DNA of 64,000 nucleotides from Kitasatospora paranensis. Its GTDB lineage: Bacteria; Actinomycetota; Actinomycetes; Streptomycetales; Streptomycetaceae. This document shows positions 9,028-18,112 of the stretch, one piece after another. Positions within the stretch are counted from its first letter, which is position 1. Each line of letters begins with the position of its first letter. A program made the position numbers and the translations under genes. The stretch covers positions 558,001-622,000 of the forward strand of contig NZ_BAABKV010000001.1 of assembly GCF_039544005.1 (NCBI RefSeq), read 5' to 3'. The notes below the pieces were generated by a model that was given only the letters and a program-made list of their open reading frames with translations, had not been told where the DNA came from and did no database searches.

Positions 9028-9825
9028 GTGGAAAAGAATCTCGAGTTCCCCGAGCTGCTGCGACTGATCGACGAACGGTCGACGGCCTTCCGCGCCACGG
9101 TCGCCGCCGCGCCCAGTCTCGATGCACAGGTGCCGTCCTGCCCCGGGTGGACGCTGTTCGATCTGGTGAAGCACCTGGGTGGAGGAGACCGTTTCTGGGC
9201 CGCCATCGTCGGCGCGGGGCCTGCCGACGGTCCCCCGGCCGAGGCCGCCGCTGCGCGCGCCGCTCTGGAGGTGCCGCGGGAGCGCGAGGCCCTGGTGGCC
9301 TGGCTGGCCGCATCGACGCAGCTTCTGCTGAGCGCCCTGCGCGAGGCGGGACCGGATGCCGGCTGCTGGACGTGGTGGAACGCCCTGCAGACGCCGCGGA
9401 CCTCTGGCGGTGTCGCCCGGCACCGGGTCCAGGAGACCACGGTGCACACCTACGACGCCCAACTCGCTTCGGGCACCTCGCAGCCGCTGCCGGCCGAGGT
9501 GGCACTCGACGGTGTGGAGGAGTTCCTGTTCACCGTCTGCGCAACGCCGATCGCCTGGCCGCACAAGCCCACGGCCTTCGACTTCCACTCCGCCGAGGGC
9601 CGCTCCTGGCGCCTCACGGTCGACGGCGACGGCGCACGCACCACCCGCATCCCCGCGCCCACGGCCGCAACCGCCGAGGGCTCGGACGCAGCCGGAGCCG
9701 CCGTCCATGGCACGGCCGGTGAGTTGGTCCTCTACCTGTACGACCGTATCCAGGCCGCCTCGATGCACGTCGACGGAGACGCAGGCCTGCTCGACCTGCT
9801 CCGCGCCTGGGAGCCGGAGGCATAG
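9028..9825 (+). CDS. Maleylpyruvate isomerase family mycothiol-dependent enzyme
   Basis: This 265-residue protein has the two-part architecture of the family: an N-terminal DinB-like metal-binding helical bundle (PSCPGWTLFDLVKHLGG with its conserved WTxxDLxxHL; later HRVQETTVHTYDAQLA supplies the downstream H/E/H) and a C-terminal MDMPI_C beta domain (GRSWRLTVDGDG to GELVLYLYDR). Members use mycothiol as cofactor or are related thiol transferases; the substrate is unknown. It starts with GTG at 9028. It is monocistronic, with a hairpin 60 bp after its stop. Confidence 0.85.
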   Translation: MEKNLEFPELLRLIDERSTAFRATVAAAPSLDAQVPSCPGWTLFDLVKHLGGGDRFWAAIVGAGPADGPPAEAAAARAALEVPREREALVAWLAASTQLLLSALREAGPDAGCWTWWNALQTPRTSGGVARHRVQETTVHTYDAQLASGTSQPLPAEVALDGVEEFLFTVCATPIAWPHKPTAFDFHSAEGRSWRLTVDGDGARTTRIPAPTAATAEGSDAAGAAVHGTAGELVLYLYDRIQAASMHVDGDAGLLDLLRAWEPEA

Positions 9826-10237
9826 GACATCGCGGGAGCGGGGGCGGGCGCACCTCGGGCCGGTAGGGCTCGGCTCTTCGCCAGGTGCCGGTCACGGCAC
9901 CGGCCTCGGGGCCGTCTTCGGTTTGTCACCGAGCCGGCGGTTATGCGTCCGGGCCGTCCTGGCCGCGCTCCTGGTCGCACGAACCCGCCAGATGATCAAT
10001 CGTCAGGTAGGCCGCAGGTAGCTGCTCTCCGCCCCCACCCGCTCAGTGGCGACCGCCGCTCTCGCGGTCGGTGTTCCCAAGGCCATGTCCACTGCGGGGA
10101 ATCCAAGTGGGCATGTCAGGGCCGACCGGGTCGGCGCAGCAGAACTCGTCGTCGGACACCGCATCCGTGCAACCGGCCCCGTGGAGGTGGCGTCACTCCG
10201 TGCGTCCGCACGATCGACGTCACTGAAGGACGCTCAC
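9826..10237. other. Intergenic region with a terminator-like hairpin
   Basis: This 412-bp region holds a 7-bp perfect hairpin (9884-9901) after the isomerase-family gene. The remainder, up to the AAGGA ribosome-binding site before 10238, shows no supported gene. A frame open from 10046 lacks protein-like character before the phosphatase start. Confidence 0.5.
9884..9901 (+). terminator. Hairpin GGTGCCG-GTCA-CGGCACC
   Basis: A perfect 7-bp GC-rich stem with a four-base loop lies 60 bp after the stop of the mycothiol-type isomerase-family gene. There is no U-tract, as is common for Streptomyces terminators. Confidence 0.5.
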
Positions 10238-10861
10238 ATGACCGGTACAGCCGCCCGCCACCTCTATCTCGCTCGGCACGGCGAGGCATCGCCGGACGAG
10301 AGCGAACTGACGGATGCGGGCCGCCGCCAGGCCGCCCTGCTGGGGGAACGCCTGCGCGGGATCCCGCTGGCGGTGATTCACCACGGGCCTCTCGCCCGGG
10401 CCGAACAGACCGCCCGGCTGGTCGGTGAGCAGCTCGACGGTGTCCCCTGCCGCCGCTCCGAAACGGCCGGCGACTACGTCCCCTACCTGCCGACACGCGA
10501 GGAGCTTCCGCCGGAGGCGGCCGACACCTGGCTCACGTTCCTGGGCCAGTTCACCGATGAGGAACGCGAGCAGGGCCCCGGGCTCGCGGCGGCGGCGCTC
10601 GCGGACTTCACCGGACCTGTGGTCGCCGACGAGCCGCGCCACGAGCTTCTCGTCACCCACAACTTCCTCATCGGCTGGCTCGTCCGGGCCGCGCTCTCCG
10701 CGCCCGCGTGGCGGTGGCTGGGCATCAACCACGCCAACGCGGCCCTGACCGTCATCCGCTACACCCCCGACCGTCCGCCGGCCGTTCTCCTCTTCAACGA
10801 CACCGGCCACCTCCCCGCCGAGATCCGCTGGACCGGCTTCCCGCGGGAGCTCCACGTCTGA
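10238..10861 (+). CDS. Histidine phosphatase (phosphoglycerate mutase-like) family protein
   Basis: This 207-residue protein has the phosphohistidine signature LYLARHGEAS near residue 10, the second conserved segment HHGPLARAEQTARLV, and the late catalytic His in LLVTHNFLIGWLVRAAL. Its acid residue and overall length fit the broad-specificity histidine phosphatase superfamily. ATG 10238 follows AAGGA by eight bases. The substrate cannot be predicted. It converges with a minus-strand gene across a strong hairpin. Confidence 0.88.
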   Translation: MTGTAARHLYLARHGEASPDESELTDAGRRQAALLGERLRGIPLAVIHHGPLARAEQTARLVGEQLDGVPCRRSETAGDYVPYLPTREELPPEAADTWLTFLGQFTDEEREQGPGLAAAALADFTGPVVADEPRHELLVTHNFLIGWLVRAALSAPAWRWLGINHANAALTVIRYTPDRPPAVLLFNDTGHLPAEIRWTGFPRELHV

Positions 10862-11212
10862 GGCCCGGGCGCGGGGTCGCTGTCCACCCGTCGCGGCGCA
10901 GCCGCCCGGACAACCGGCTCGGGGCACCGGCCTGTCCGCGGACACCGCTCGGCGACCCACAGCCAACGTGGCATCAGCAACCGTGCCCGCCCGTAGGATC
11001 GCCGCACGGAACGACGGTGCGGCGGGGGTGGCGGCAACGTGCGTGGCGGAGTTGCTGGCGGTCGGTGTGCCGAAGGCGGCACAGCTGTGGGCGCCCATCG
11101 GGTCGGTGGTCCTCGTGCCCGACCAGGACCGCCGACCCCGGCCGTCGACCTGCTCGGCGATGATGCGTGACAAGCGACAAGCCGGTCCAGGACCGGCTTG
11201 TCCACACTCCGA
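10862..11212. other. Convergent intergenic region
   Basis: This 351-bp stretch lies between two converging genes. It contains the strong hairpin at 11176-11202. No supported coding sequence was found on either strand. Confidence 0.5.
11176..11202. terminator. Bidirectional terminator hairpin (13-bp arms)
   Basis: A perfect inverted repeat GACAAGCCGGTCC / GGACCGGCTTGTC is separated by one base. The centre must open into a small loop, leaving a stem of about 11 bp. It sits between converging genes ending at 10861 (+) and 11213 (-), ten bases from the latter stop, so it can terminate both transcripts. Confidence 0.75.
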
Positions 11213-11542
11213 TCACGTGAACGCTTGGGCGGCGGACTCTGCGGTCAGCTGGAAATCGACGAAGAAGGTGCCGGGGTTGCCGGGCACGACCCGGCAACTG
11301 AAGCGGCACCCAAGCAACGAAGCGACCTCGGTCTTGAGGTTCTGCGAGAGAACGGCGGCCGAGCTCACGTATCTGGTCGTCGGGTCGTCGACGGCGTGGG
11401 CGTCGACGAGCGCTCCACGGATCCCGGTCACCACGTATTCGACTCGCCGACCACCGCTGAGGTCGGGCTCTTCGCCGTCGTGGTCGCAGCTCCCTACGTG
11501 GGCGAGCACGTCTCCCAGGACGGTCTTGGGCTGATCGGTCAT
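11213..11542 (-). CDS. Small conserved-looking hypothetical protein (109 aa)
   Basis: This 109-residue acidic protein starts MTDQPKTVLGDVLAHVG and ends FFVDFQLTAESAAQAFT. No named domain is recognised. It is soluble, with a segment (VEYVVTGIRGALVDAHAVDD) that alternates like a beta sheet, followed by a Cys-containing strand pair. Codon bias supports translation in this frame from the ATG at 11540-11542. It stands alone, ending at a bidirectional hairpin. Confidence 0.65.
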   Translation of the reverse strand: MTDQPKTVLGDVLAHVGSCDHDGEEPDLSGGRRVEYVVTGIRGALVDAHAVDDPTTRYVSSAAVLSQNLKTEVASLLGCRFSCRVVPGNPGTFFVDFQLTAESAAQAFT

Positions 11543-11805
11543 GACTGCACACGCTACTTGGTCTTCCCTCACGGCCGCACACAGCCTGCGGTCCCGGTCG
11601 GTTCCGTCCTCGGGCCGAAGACGCCGCGGTAGGCAAATCAAACAGCCCGCTGGAGCCCCACCAGCGGACTCGCTTCGCCCCGCACAGCGCCATCTCGAGT
11701 GGCAAACCCGCAACTTCGAACAGCAGCCAACAGGCGGTTCCGGGCCGGCCCCCATCGACCGAGCGGCGAACGCCGCCGCTCGGTCGGGGCGACCGGGGCC
11801 GGGGG

Positions 11806-12636
11806 TCAGAGGGAATCCACCAGGCCTCCGTCGACGACGAAGTCGGCGCCCGTGATGTTCGCGCCGCCTGGCCCGGCCAGGAACAGCACGAGATCCGCGA
11901 CCTCCGACGGACGGGTGAAGCGGCCGGTCGCCGACTGGGCCGCCGCCGCGCGGGCCACGTCGCCGGGGTCGATGCCCCGGGACTGCCCGACCGTGGCGGC
12001 GACGCCGTCCGCGCCCTGCCACAGCGCCGTCTCCACCGGGCCGGGACCGATCGTGTTCACCCGCACACCGCGCGGCCCGACCTCCTTGGACAGGGCCTTG
12101 CAGAAATTGGTGAGCGCGGCCTTGGCGGCGCCGTAGTCGATGACCAGCGGGTCCGGCAGGCGGGCGTTGACCGAGGAGACGGTGACGATCCGTCCATTGC
12201 CGGAGGCGAGCAGGTGCGGCAGTGCGGCCCGGGTGGCGCGGACGGCGGCCATGAGATTGACGGTCAGGGCCCACTCCCAGTCCTCGTCCGTCACGCTCAG
12301 GAAGCCGTCCACCCGGGGCCGGACCGCCCCGACGTTGTTCACCAGCACGTCGACTCCGCCGTGGCGCCCGACGGCCTCGGTGACCAGGGCGGCCGGACCG
12401 CCGGGCGTGGCCAGGTCGACCTCCACGACGGTGAGGTCCGCGCCCCGCTCCAGGTGCGCGTCGAGGGCCTCGGTGCGTCGGCGCGATCCCGCGACGACGT
12501 GGCATCCAGCCGCAAGGAACGCCTCGGTGATCGCGAGCCCGATGCCGCGCCCGGCCCCGGTGACGACGACGGTCTGTCCGGCCAGGCCCTGATCGACGCC
12601 CCCGGCTCCGGCCCGTGGCGCCGCGGGAGGGGTCAT
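11806..12636 (-). CDS. SDR family oxidoreductase
   Basis: This classical short-chain dehydrogenase/reductase has 276 residues. The cofactor motif TGAGRGIG is near residue 27, followed by the NNVGA segment (NNxG motif), catalytic Ser in VTVSSVN, the YxxxK pair in IDYGAAKAAL, then PGPVETALW, and the C-terminal GADFVVDGGLVDSL. The basic GSRRRTEAL after beta-2 favours NADP(H). Its ATG overlaps the stop of the upstream hydrolase remnant by 4 bp (ATGA at 12633-12636), so translation is coupled. The substrate is unknown. Confidence 0.93.
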   Translation of the reverse strand: MTPPAAPRAGAGGVDQGLAGQTVVVTGAGRGIGLAITEAFLAAGCHVVAGSRRRTEALDAHLERGADLTVVEVDLATPGGPAALVTEAVGRHGGVDVLVNNVGAVRPRVDGFLSVTDEDWEWALTVNLMAAVRATRAALPHLLASGNGRIVTVSSVNARLPDPLVIDYGAAKAALTNFCKALSKEVGPRGVRVNTIGPGPVETALWQGADGVAATVGQSRGIDPGDVARAAAAQSATGRFTRPSEVADLVLFLAGPGGANITGADFVVDGGLVDSL

Positions 12637-12917
12637 CGCCGGGCCTCCGGAGTCCGCTTCCGCAGCCGGCCGGGGCCCGTGGGCGACGGCCCGCGCCGGC
12701 ATCCGTCGAGGGCCGACGGGTGTCCGCGATGGGGGAAGGCGATGAGGTTGGCCAGGGTCGTGCAGGGCCGGTACTGCGCGAGGGTGGCGGGGATGACGGT
12801 CTGCGGCAGGACCTGGTCCTTGCTGCCCGGGGCGGGCAGCGGCAGGCCGCGTCCGATGGTCCCGCTGCCGGCCTTCGCCGACGGGCGGGGTTCGACGTCG
12901 GGGAACGGCGTGGTCAC
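12633..12917 (-). pseudogene. Alpha/beta-hydrolase C-terminal remnant with its own start
   Basis: This 94-residue frame begins with GTG 12917 behind GAGAGG. After about 30 residues it reads LPAPGSKDQVLPQTVIPATL then LANLIAFPHRGHPS, which resembles the last catalytic Asp loop (KDxxVP) and the catalytic His loop (EFPxRGH) of alpha/beta hydrolases. The nucleophile elbow and roughly the first two thirds of the enzyme are missing, so it cannot be an active hydrolase. It retains ATGA coupling to the downstream SDR gene, suggesting an in-frame deletion inside a former hydrolase-SDR operon. Confidence 0.55.
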
Positions 12918-13120
12918 GGATGGCACCTCTCTGTGCGGGTGCGCACGGGCCTCCTGACCCGGCAGAACCATCAGAGCGGAAGCACCGTGGCCTCGCACCA
13001 GGGAACACGCCCGGAGAGTCCGGCACGGCGCCACGGGCCGGGGCACGATCCGGCGTGCGCTGCATGGCCCCGTCGAGGCCGCGATCGGGTTGCGTCCGTG
13101 GGCGACGATGGAATGAGCCC

Positions 13121-13674
13121 ATGACTGTCCACGGGGTGACGAGCCGACTGCCGGAGATCTCGGCTGTCCGAAGGCGAGCTCAAGCCTTGGCCGTGCTGGA
13201 CCTGATCGTGTGCGACGAGCCGTCCCTGCGTTTTTCTCGTTCGATCCGGCCTGGTCGGAGACGGAGATGCCGGCTTCCATGGCCGACGGCTCAGGGAACG
13301 ACCACTCGGCGGTGTTCTCGCCGGCCGGCGCATTTGCCCGGGTCTTCGACCACGAATCTCCGATGACCCCTCGGGCCGAAGATCCGCTCAGGCTGTGGCC
13401 GGGGCTGGTGAATTCGGTACCCGAGGCGTTCCGCCCGCTCCTGACCGAGCGGGCATTCTGCGAAAGTGACGGCACGCTGAGGGCAACGGTGTGCTTCTGG
13501 CGCGAGACCTCGGACATCGGTCGGCGGAGCGTGGCTGTGGACCTTCGGGATGAGGACAACGGGGACGTCGACCACAAGCCGCTCACCCGGGCCGCCGTCG
13601 CCCTGCTGAACCCTGATCGGCGCTCTGACGACGTGCACGGCGGTGTCGCGCGGATCGGATACGGATGCGGCTGA
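13121..13674 (+). CDS. Conserved Streptomyces-type hypothetical protein, one frameshift
   Basis: The N-terminal part (RLPEISAVRRRAQALAVLDL) and the C-terminal part (FSFDPAWSETE, FSPAGAFARVFDHESPM, PGLVNSVPEAFRPLL) belong to one conserved hypothetical family I recall from actinomycete genomes, where they are continuous. Here they are split at the five-T run 13231-13235; six T restore a 184-residue frame. The recalled family has a conserved DHES motif (present) and an acidic C-terminus (divergent here). Function unknown. A terminator hairpin follows. Confidence 0.65.
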
Positions 13675-13706
13675 CCCGACCCGCGGCTGCGGTCCGGCGG
13701 GTGGCC

Positions 13707-13739
13707 GGGCCCACGGAAGCCGTCGCTTCCGTGGGGCCC
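13707..13739. terminator. Bidirectional terminator hairpin
   Basis: GGGCCCACGGAAGC, then loop CGTC, then GCTTCCGTGGGGCCC form a 14-bp stem with one bulged G. It lies between converging genes ending at 13674 (+) and 13770 (-). Confidence 0.75.
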
Positions 13740-13769
13740 GACGCATCCCCTGTCGGTTCCCGGACCGGG

Positions 13770-14348
13770 TCAGCTGCCGAACGTCCCGCAGGCAGAGTCG
13801 ACCTTGGTCCCGTCGGCGGTGAGGCGGCCCTCCAGGTCCGCTGCGGGGGCCTGCCCGGCGGCGAGTGCGGTGTTGAGCTCCTGGAAGTCGCCGGCCAGAC
13901 GCTGGATGGCCGCACGGGCGGTGGCGTCGCCGCTCTTGGCGGCTGCGTCGGCCAACTGGGTGGCGAGGGCCTGGAAGTCGGCCTTCAGCGCGGTCGGGTC
14001 GCTCTGGTCCGCGTTCAGCTTCGCCTCGCCGTAGGTGGCGATCGTCTGCTTCGCCGACACGCAGCCGCTGTCCGACGCCTTGAGCAGGTGCGGAACGACG
14101 TAGGCGACCGGGGCTATCCAGAGAATCGACAGGACGATGCCGATCCAGGACATCACCTTGCCCCGGCCGACCTTCTTCGCGCGAACCAACCCGGCGATGC
14201 CGAAGCCGAGCCCGAAGAGCATGCCGCCGATCAGACCGAAAATCAGCGACGCCACGGCGAAGCCGTTCCTGCGCTTCGGCTCGACCGGCGCCGGGTAGCC
14301 GTACGGCGCGTGCGCATCGGGGGTGGCCTCATGGATGGGCTGGGACAC
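13770..14348 (-). CDS. DUF4190 domain-containing membrane protein
   Basis: This 192-residue protein has a short Pro-rich cytoplasmic N-terminus, then two transmembrane helices in the DUF4190 arrangement (FAVASLIFGLIGGMLFGLGFG, then VMSWIGIVLSILWIAPVAYVV) separated by the basic RAKKVGRGK loop. An outside Ala-rich helical domain of about 100 residues carries a Cys near each end (GCVSAK and SACGTFGS), probably disulfide-bonded. Function unknown. It is monocistronic, ending at a terminator shared with the opposite gene. Confidence 0.85.
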   Translation of the reverse strand: MSQPIHEATPDAHAPYGYPAPVEPKRRNGFAVASLIFGLIGGMLFGLGFGIAGLVRAKKVGRGKVMSWIGIVLSILWIAPVAYVVPHLLKASDSGCVSAKQTIATYGEAKLNADQSDPTALKADFQALATQLADAAAKSGDATARAAIQRLAGDFQELNTALAAGQAPAADLEGRLTADGTKVDSACGTFGS

Positions 14349-14487
14349 GTCGATCCTTAGGTTGTGGGAGAAAGCTCTCTGGCGCCCCCGTCAGCGATGC
14401 ATATGACTATCGGGTATTCCGCTTTCTGGCAAGAGTTCACAGGTCAAGGACGACGCCGGGGCCGGAGGCCACGTGTGGCAGGAAGAC

Positions 14488-14516
14488 GGCAGCCCGGCCG
14501 GGTGGGCCGGGCTGCC
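14488..14516 (-). terminator. Terminator of the Rpf-like transglycosylase gene
   Basis: A perfect 12-bp stem GGCAGCCCGGCC / GGCCGGGCTGCC with loop GGGTG lies 16 bp after the stop codon at 14532. Confidence 0.8.
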
Positions 14517-14531
14517 GTGGGTGCGTGCGGG

Positions 14532-15797
14532 CTACTGGATGGTGGGGAGCTTGGCGGTGAGGGTGGTCGGGACGTTGACCACGTCGACGAGGCTGAGCTT
14601 GCCGGGGCCGAAGTCGGCGGCGGTCAGGGCCTTCTTGCTGCCGTTGTTCACGGTCTGCCAGACCGTGGCGCTGTCGGGTGACAGGAGCAGGGTGCCGTTG
14701 GCCGGTGCGGTCCTGGCCGCTGCGGTGGCTTCCCAGGTGCCGGGGACTGCGGTCAGCGGGCGCTTGTCGTACCCCAGGCCGGTGTAGTCGGCGGAGGTGA
14801 GGGGGACGGCCATGCCGCCGGCCATCACGTACACGCTCGGATCGGCGCCCGAGATGTTCTTGATGACGGTGCCGTTGGCCACCGGTTTGGCGGCCGTCTC
14901 GGCGAGCCAGGTGCCGGGGACGCCCATCAGGGTGTGGGTGTTGTAGCCGTCGGCGGTCCACTCGGCGCCGGAGATGTGCAGGGCGGCGTCGTCGACCATG
15001 ACGTAGCGGCTCGCGTCGGTGCCGGACTGGTCCATCACCACCAGGCCGCTGGGCAGCCCGGTCGTGGTGGCGGTCGCGAGCCAGGAGGAGGGAACTCCCA
15101 TGTCGGGGCGGGTGTTGTAGCCGTCCGTGGTCCAGTCCGTGCCGGAGATCGGCAGGGCTGCGCCGGTGACCACCACGTAGCGGCTGTTCCCGCCGGCCTG
15201 GTCGTGGACCACGGTGCCTGCCGGCGGTGTGGTGGGGAGGGCGTTGAACGCCGCGTTGTCGACCGGCACGATCCCGTTCAGGTCGTAGCCGTCCGGGCCG
15301 ACGTCCGATCCGGCCACCGGAAGGCCGGCCCCGCTGATCATCACCTTGACCGAGGGGCCACCGGGCGACTTGACGAGCGTCCCGTTCGGCAGTGAGGCCG
15401 GGTCGGGGTAGGTGGTGGTGGTCGGATACGGGTCGGCGTGGTCGCTGCCGAGCCCGGCGAGCGGGCCGCAGTGGGGCCAGGCGCCCTCGCCCTGGGACGC
15501 GAGGACCTTCTCGGCGATCTCGATCTGCTGTTGCTTGGTGGCCCGGTTGGCGTACTGCGCGTACCGGCCGCCGCCGTAGGCGAGCCACGTGCTCTGGGAG
15601 AACTGCAGGCCGCCGTAGTAGAGGCCGTTCGAGGAGACGATCGCCCAGTCGCCGCCGCTCTCGCACTGGGCGACCTTGTCCCAGGTGGACACGGAGGCGG
15701 CAGAGGCCTGTCCGCCGACGGCGAGCGGGGCGGTGAGGGCGAGCAGAGTGGTGGCGGTGAGGGCGAGGGTGGACATCTTGCGGGAGTGCACGGTCAT
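14532..15797 (-). CDS. Secreted Rpf-type transglycosylase with five surface repeats
   Basis: This 421-residue exported protein has a signal peptide (cleavage near ASA-AS, residue 33). A resuscitation-promoting-factor lysozyme-like domain spans about 36-110 ([14 protein letters not shown] with catalytic Glu 46, [12 protein letters not shown]). From about residue 135, five tandem modules of about 48-58 residues follow with the pattern GTxVxDQSGxxxRYVMVxGAA then [14 protein letters not shown] and MGVPGTWL. The enzyme should cleave peptidoglycan; the repeats probably bind the envelope or a partner. The same repeats occur in the gene just upstream. A strong terminator follows. Confidence 0.9.
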   Translation of the reverse strand: MTVHSRKMSTLALTATTLLALTAPLAVGGQASAASVSTWDKVAQCESGGDWAIVSSNGLYYGGLQFSQSTWLAYGGGRYAQYANRATKQQQIEIAEKVLASQGEGAWPHCGPLAGLGSDHADPYPTTTTYPDPASLPNGTLVKSPGGPSVKVMISGAGLPVAGSDVGPDGYDLNGIVPVDNAAFNALPTTPPAGTVVHDQAGGNSRYVVVTGAALPISGTDWTTDGYNTRPDMGVPSSWLATATTTGLPSGLVVMDQSGTDASRYVMVDDAALHISGAEWTADGYNTHTLMGVPGTWLAETAAKPVANGTVIKNISGADPSVYVMAGGMAVPLTSADYTGLGYDKRPLTAVPGTWEATAAARTAPANGTLLLSPDSATVWQTVNNGSKKALTAADFGPGKLSLVDVVNVPTTLTAKLPTIQ

Positions 15798-15854
15798 GGC
15801 GGGTTCCCCCTGGAACGGATGCGGACGGAGACTGGGTGGGGTGCGGCCGTGCGC

Positions 15855-15888
15855 GGGGCAGTCCGACCGGTGCGGGCCGGGCTGCCCC
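15855..15888 (-). terminator. Terminator of the NlpC/P60-like gene
   Basis: The outer arms GGGGCAG / CTGCCCC enclose inner CCGG / CCGG arms, giving an 11-bp interrupted stem about 63 bp after the stop at 15951. It separates the two repeat-bearing hydrolase genes. Confidence 0.6.
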
Positions 15889-15950
15889 GACGGGCGCGGT
15901 TGCGGAGTCGCTGGCCGGGGCTTCCCGGCCGGTGCGGTGCGGGTGCGGGG

Positions 15951-17771
15951 TTACTGGGTGACGGTGGGGAGCTTGGCGGTGAGGGCAGTGGGGACCTTGA
16001 CCACGTCGGCCGTGTTGTAGGAGCCGGCGGTGGCGGCCTTCTTGCTGCCGCCGTTGACGACCTGCCAGACCGTGGTGCTGTCGGGCGACTGCAGCAGGGT
16101 GCCGTCACTCGGGGCGGTCCTGGCGGCGGCCGAGGCCTCCCACGTACCGGGGACGGGCCGCAGCGGCTGCTTGTCGTAGCCGAAGCCGGTGAAGTCCGCG
16201 TAGCCGAGCGCGACGGCCATGCCGCCGGCCATCACGTAGACGGACGGGTCGGCGCCGGAGACGTTCTTGATCACGGTGCCGTTCTTCAGCGGGCGACCGA
16301 CCGCACCGGCCTCCCAGGTCTCCGGGACGCCGACCACCGGCTGGTTGGCGTAGGAGGTGGTGAACTCCGCGTTGGTCAGCGGGAGGGCGGAGTTGTTGAC
16401 CATCACGTACACGGAGGGGTCGGCGCCGGACTGACCCTTGATCAGGGTGCCGTCGGCGACGGTGGAGCCGGCGGCGCCGGCGAGCCAGGCGCCGGGGACG
16501 CCCATGAGCGACTGCCCGCTGTAGCCGTCGGCGGTCCACTCCGCGCCGGAGATGTGCACGGCCGCACCGGCCACCATGACATAGCGGTTCGTATCGGTGC
16601 CGGACTGGTCCATCAGCACGGTGCCGGTGGGCGGGGTCTTCGTGGCGGCCTGGGCCAGCCAGGTGCCGGGGACGCCCATGAGGGCCTGGGTGTTGTAGCC
16701 GTCGGCGGTCCACTCCGCGCCGGAGATGTGCAGGGCGGCGCCGCCGATCATCACGTAGCGGTTCGTGTCGGTGCCGGACTGGTCCATCACCACCATGCCG
16801 GCCGGGAGGGTGGCCTTCAGGGCGTTGTTCAGCCAGGAGGTTGGCACGCCCATGTCGGCGACGGTGTTGTAGCCGTCCGCGGTCCACTCCGCGCCGGTGA
16901 TCGGCAGTGCGGCGCCGCCGACGATGACGTAGCGGCTGTTGCCGCCGGCCTGGTCGTGGACCACGCTGCCGGACGGGAGCGAGCTGGGAAGGGCCCAGAA
17001 CTTGGCGTCGTCGACGGTCACGACCCGGCTCAGGTCGTAGCCGTCCGGGCCGACGTCGGATCCGGCGATGTCCAGGCCCGCCCCGTTGATGATCAGCTTC
17101 ACCGTCGCATTGTTGGGCGACTTCACCAGGGTGCCGGTGGGCTCCGTTGCCGGATCGGGGTAGCCCTGGGGCCCCGACGAGTCGACGATCTTGTTGTAGC
17201 GGTAGCCCTCGAAGCCGTGATTCTCCAGGTAGTCACGGGTGTAGGTGGTGTAGCGGGTCGGGTAGTCGGTGCCCGACTCGGTGAAGACGTTCGCGACCTT
17301 GTGGTTGCCGTCCGTCCAGCCGGCGAACAGGACGACGTGGGTGCTGATGTTGTTGATCGCATCACCGGGACGGAGGTCGTCCAGGCTGGCGAGCTTGGTG
17401 GAAACACTGGGCAGGCTGCTGGTGGTCAGGCTGCTCGTCAGCTGCCACGCCATCGAGACGAGGCCCGAGCAGTCCTCGCGGTAGCGGCCGCCGGTCGCGT
17501 TGTCGGCCCACCACCCGTAGGGGGAGCTGAGGCCGTGGGGGCTGTACGGGACAAGGTTGTTGACCCAGTCCTGGGCGCGCTGGACCGCCTGGGGGCGGGT
17601 GACCTGGCCGCCCGGCGCAGCGCCGCCGCCGAGCGTGCCGGTGGACGTGACGGACTGGTAGCCGGACACCACGGTGTCGGCGTGGGCGGGCAGTGCGGCC
17701 AGGGCAGCGGAGGCGAGACCGGCGGTGAGCAGCGTGGCAACAGCAGCAGTGGTGCGCTGACGAATGGACAT
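15951..17771 (-). CDS. Secreted NlpC/P60-like cysteine hydrolase with seven surface repeats
   Basis: This 606-residue exported protein has a signal peptide (cleavage near AHA-DT, residue 31). A cysteine amidase/endopeptidase-like domain has candidate nucleophile Cys 101 in EDCSGLVSMAWQL and His 145 in STHVVLFAGW, after LDDLRPGDAI. From about residue 195, seven tandem modules run to the C-terminus, homologous to those of the neighbouring Rpf-type enzyme; the third and fourth are near copies ([25 protein letters not shown]). ATG 17771 was taken because the signal peptide starts there and GGGA precedes it. The two neighbours probably remodel the same wall layer. Confidence 0.87.
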   Translation of the reverse strand: MSIRQRTTAAVATLLTAGLASAALAALPAHADTVVSGYQSVTSTGTLGGGAAPGGQVTRPQAVQRAQDWVNNLVPYSPHGLSSPYGWWADNATGGRYREDCSGLVSMAWQLTSSLTTSSLPSVSTKLASLDDLRPGDAINNISTHVVLFAGWTDGNHKVANVFTESGTDYPTRYTTYTRDYLENHGFEGYRYNKIVDSSGPQGYPDPATEPTGTLVKSPNNATVKLIINGAGLDIAGSDVGPDGYDLSRVVTVDDAKFWALPSSLPSGSVVHDQAGGNSRYVIVGGAALPITGAEWTADGYNTVADMGVPTSWLNNALKATLPAGMVVMDQSGTDTNRYVMIGGAALHISGAEWTADGYNTQALMGVPGTWLAQAATKTPPTGTVLMDQSGTDTNRYVMVAGAAVHISGAEWTADGYSGQSLMGVPGAWLAGAAGSTVADGTLIKGQSGADPSVYVMVNNSALPLTNAEFTTSYANQPVVGVPETWEAGAVGRPLKNGTVIKNVSGADPSVYVMAGGMAVALGYADFTGFGYDKQPLRPVPGTWEASAAARTAPSDGTLLQSPDSTTVWQVVNGGSKKAATAGSYNTADVVKVPTALTAKLPTVTQ

Positions 17772-18112
17772 GAGATTCCCATCGAGGTCGATCCGACGAA
17801 CCGTCGGATTCATGGATTGGCCGGGCAGGGCCCGGCCCAGGGCGTGGACGGCTGCCCTGCAGGAGCAGCCGGAGCGGGGACGGGGAGAAGCCAGGAGCGC
17901 ACGGGGTGCGGACAGGTGCGAGGAGAGGGATCCGCAGCCCGGTGGGGCACGACCCGCAAGGGGCGAGGCAGGTCTTCGGTGCGCGGGGCACGGGGCGGCC
18001 CGGACGGCCGCCCGGCAGGGAGCGGTCCCGCGGAGCCGGCGGCGTGCGACGTACGGGGCCGGCTGGATGTGCGGGTTGTACGGGGTGTGCGGGACTGCGG
18101 CGGGTGTGCGGG
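17772..18112. other. Intergenic region before the NlpC/P60-like gene
   Basis: This 341-bp GC-rich leader should carry the hydrolase promoter. I see no gene, riboswitch or strong hairpin that I can support. The open frames on both strands lack protein-like character. Confidence 0.45.
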
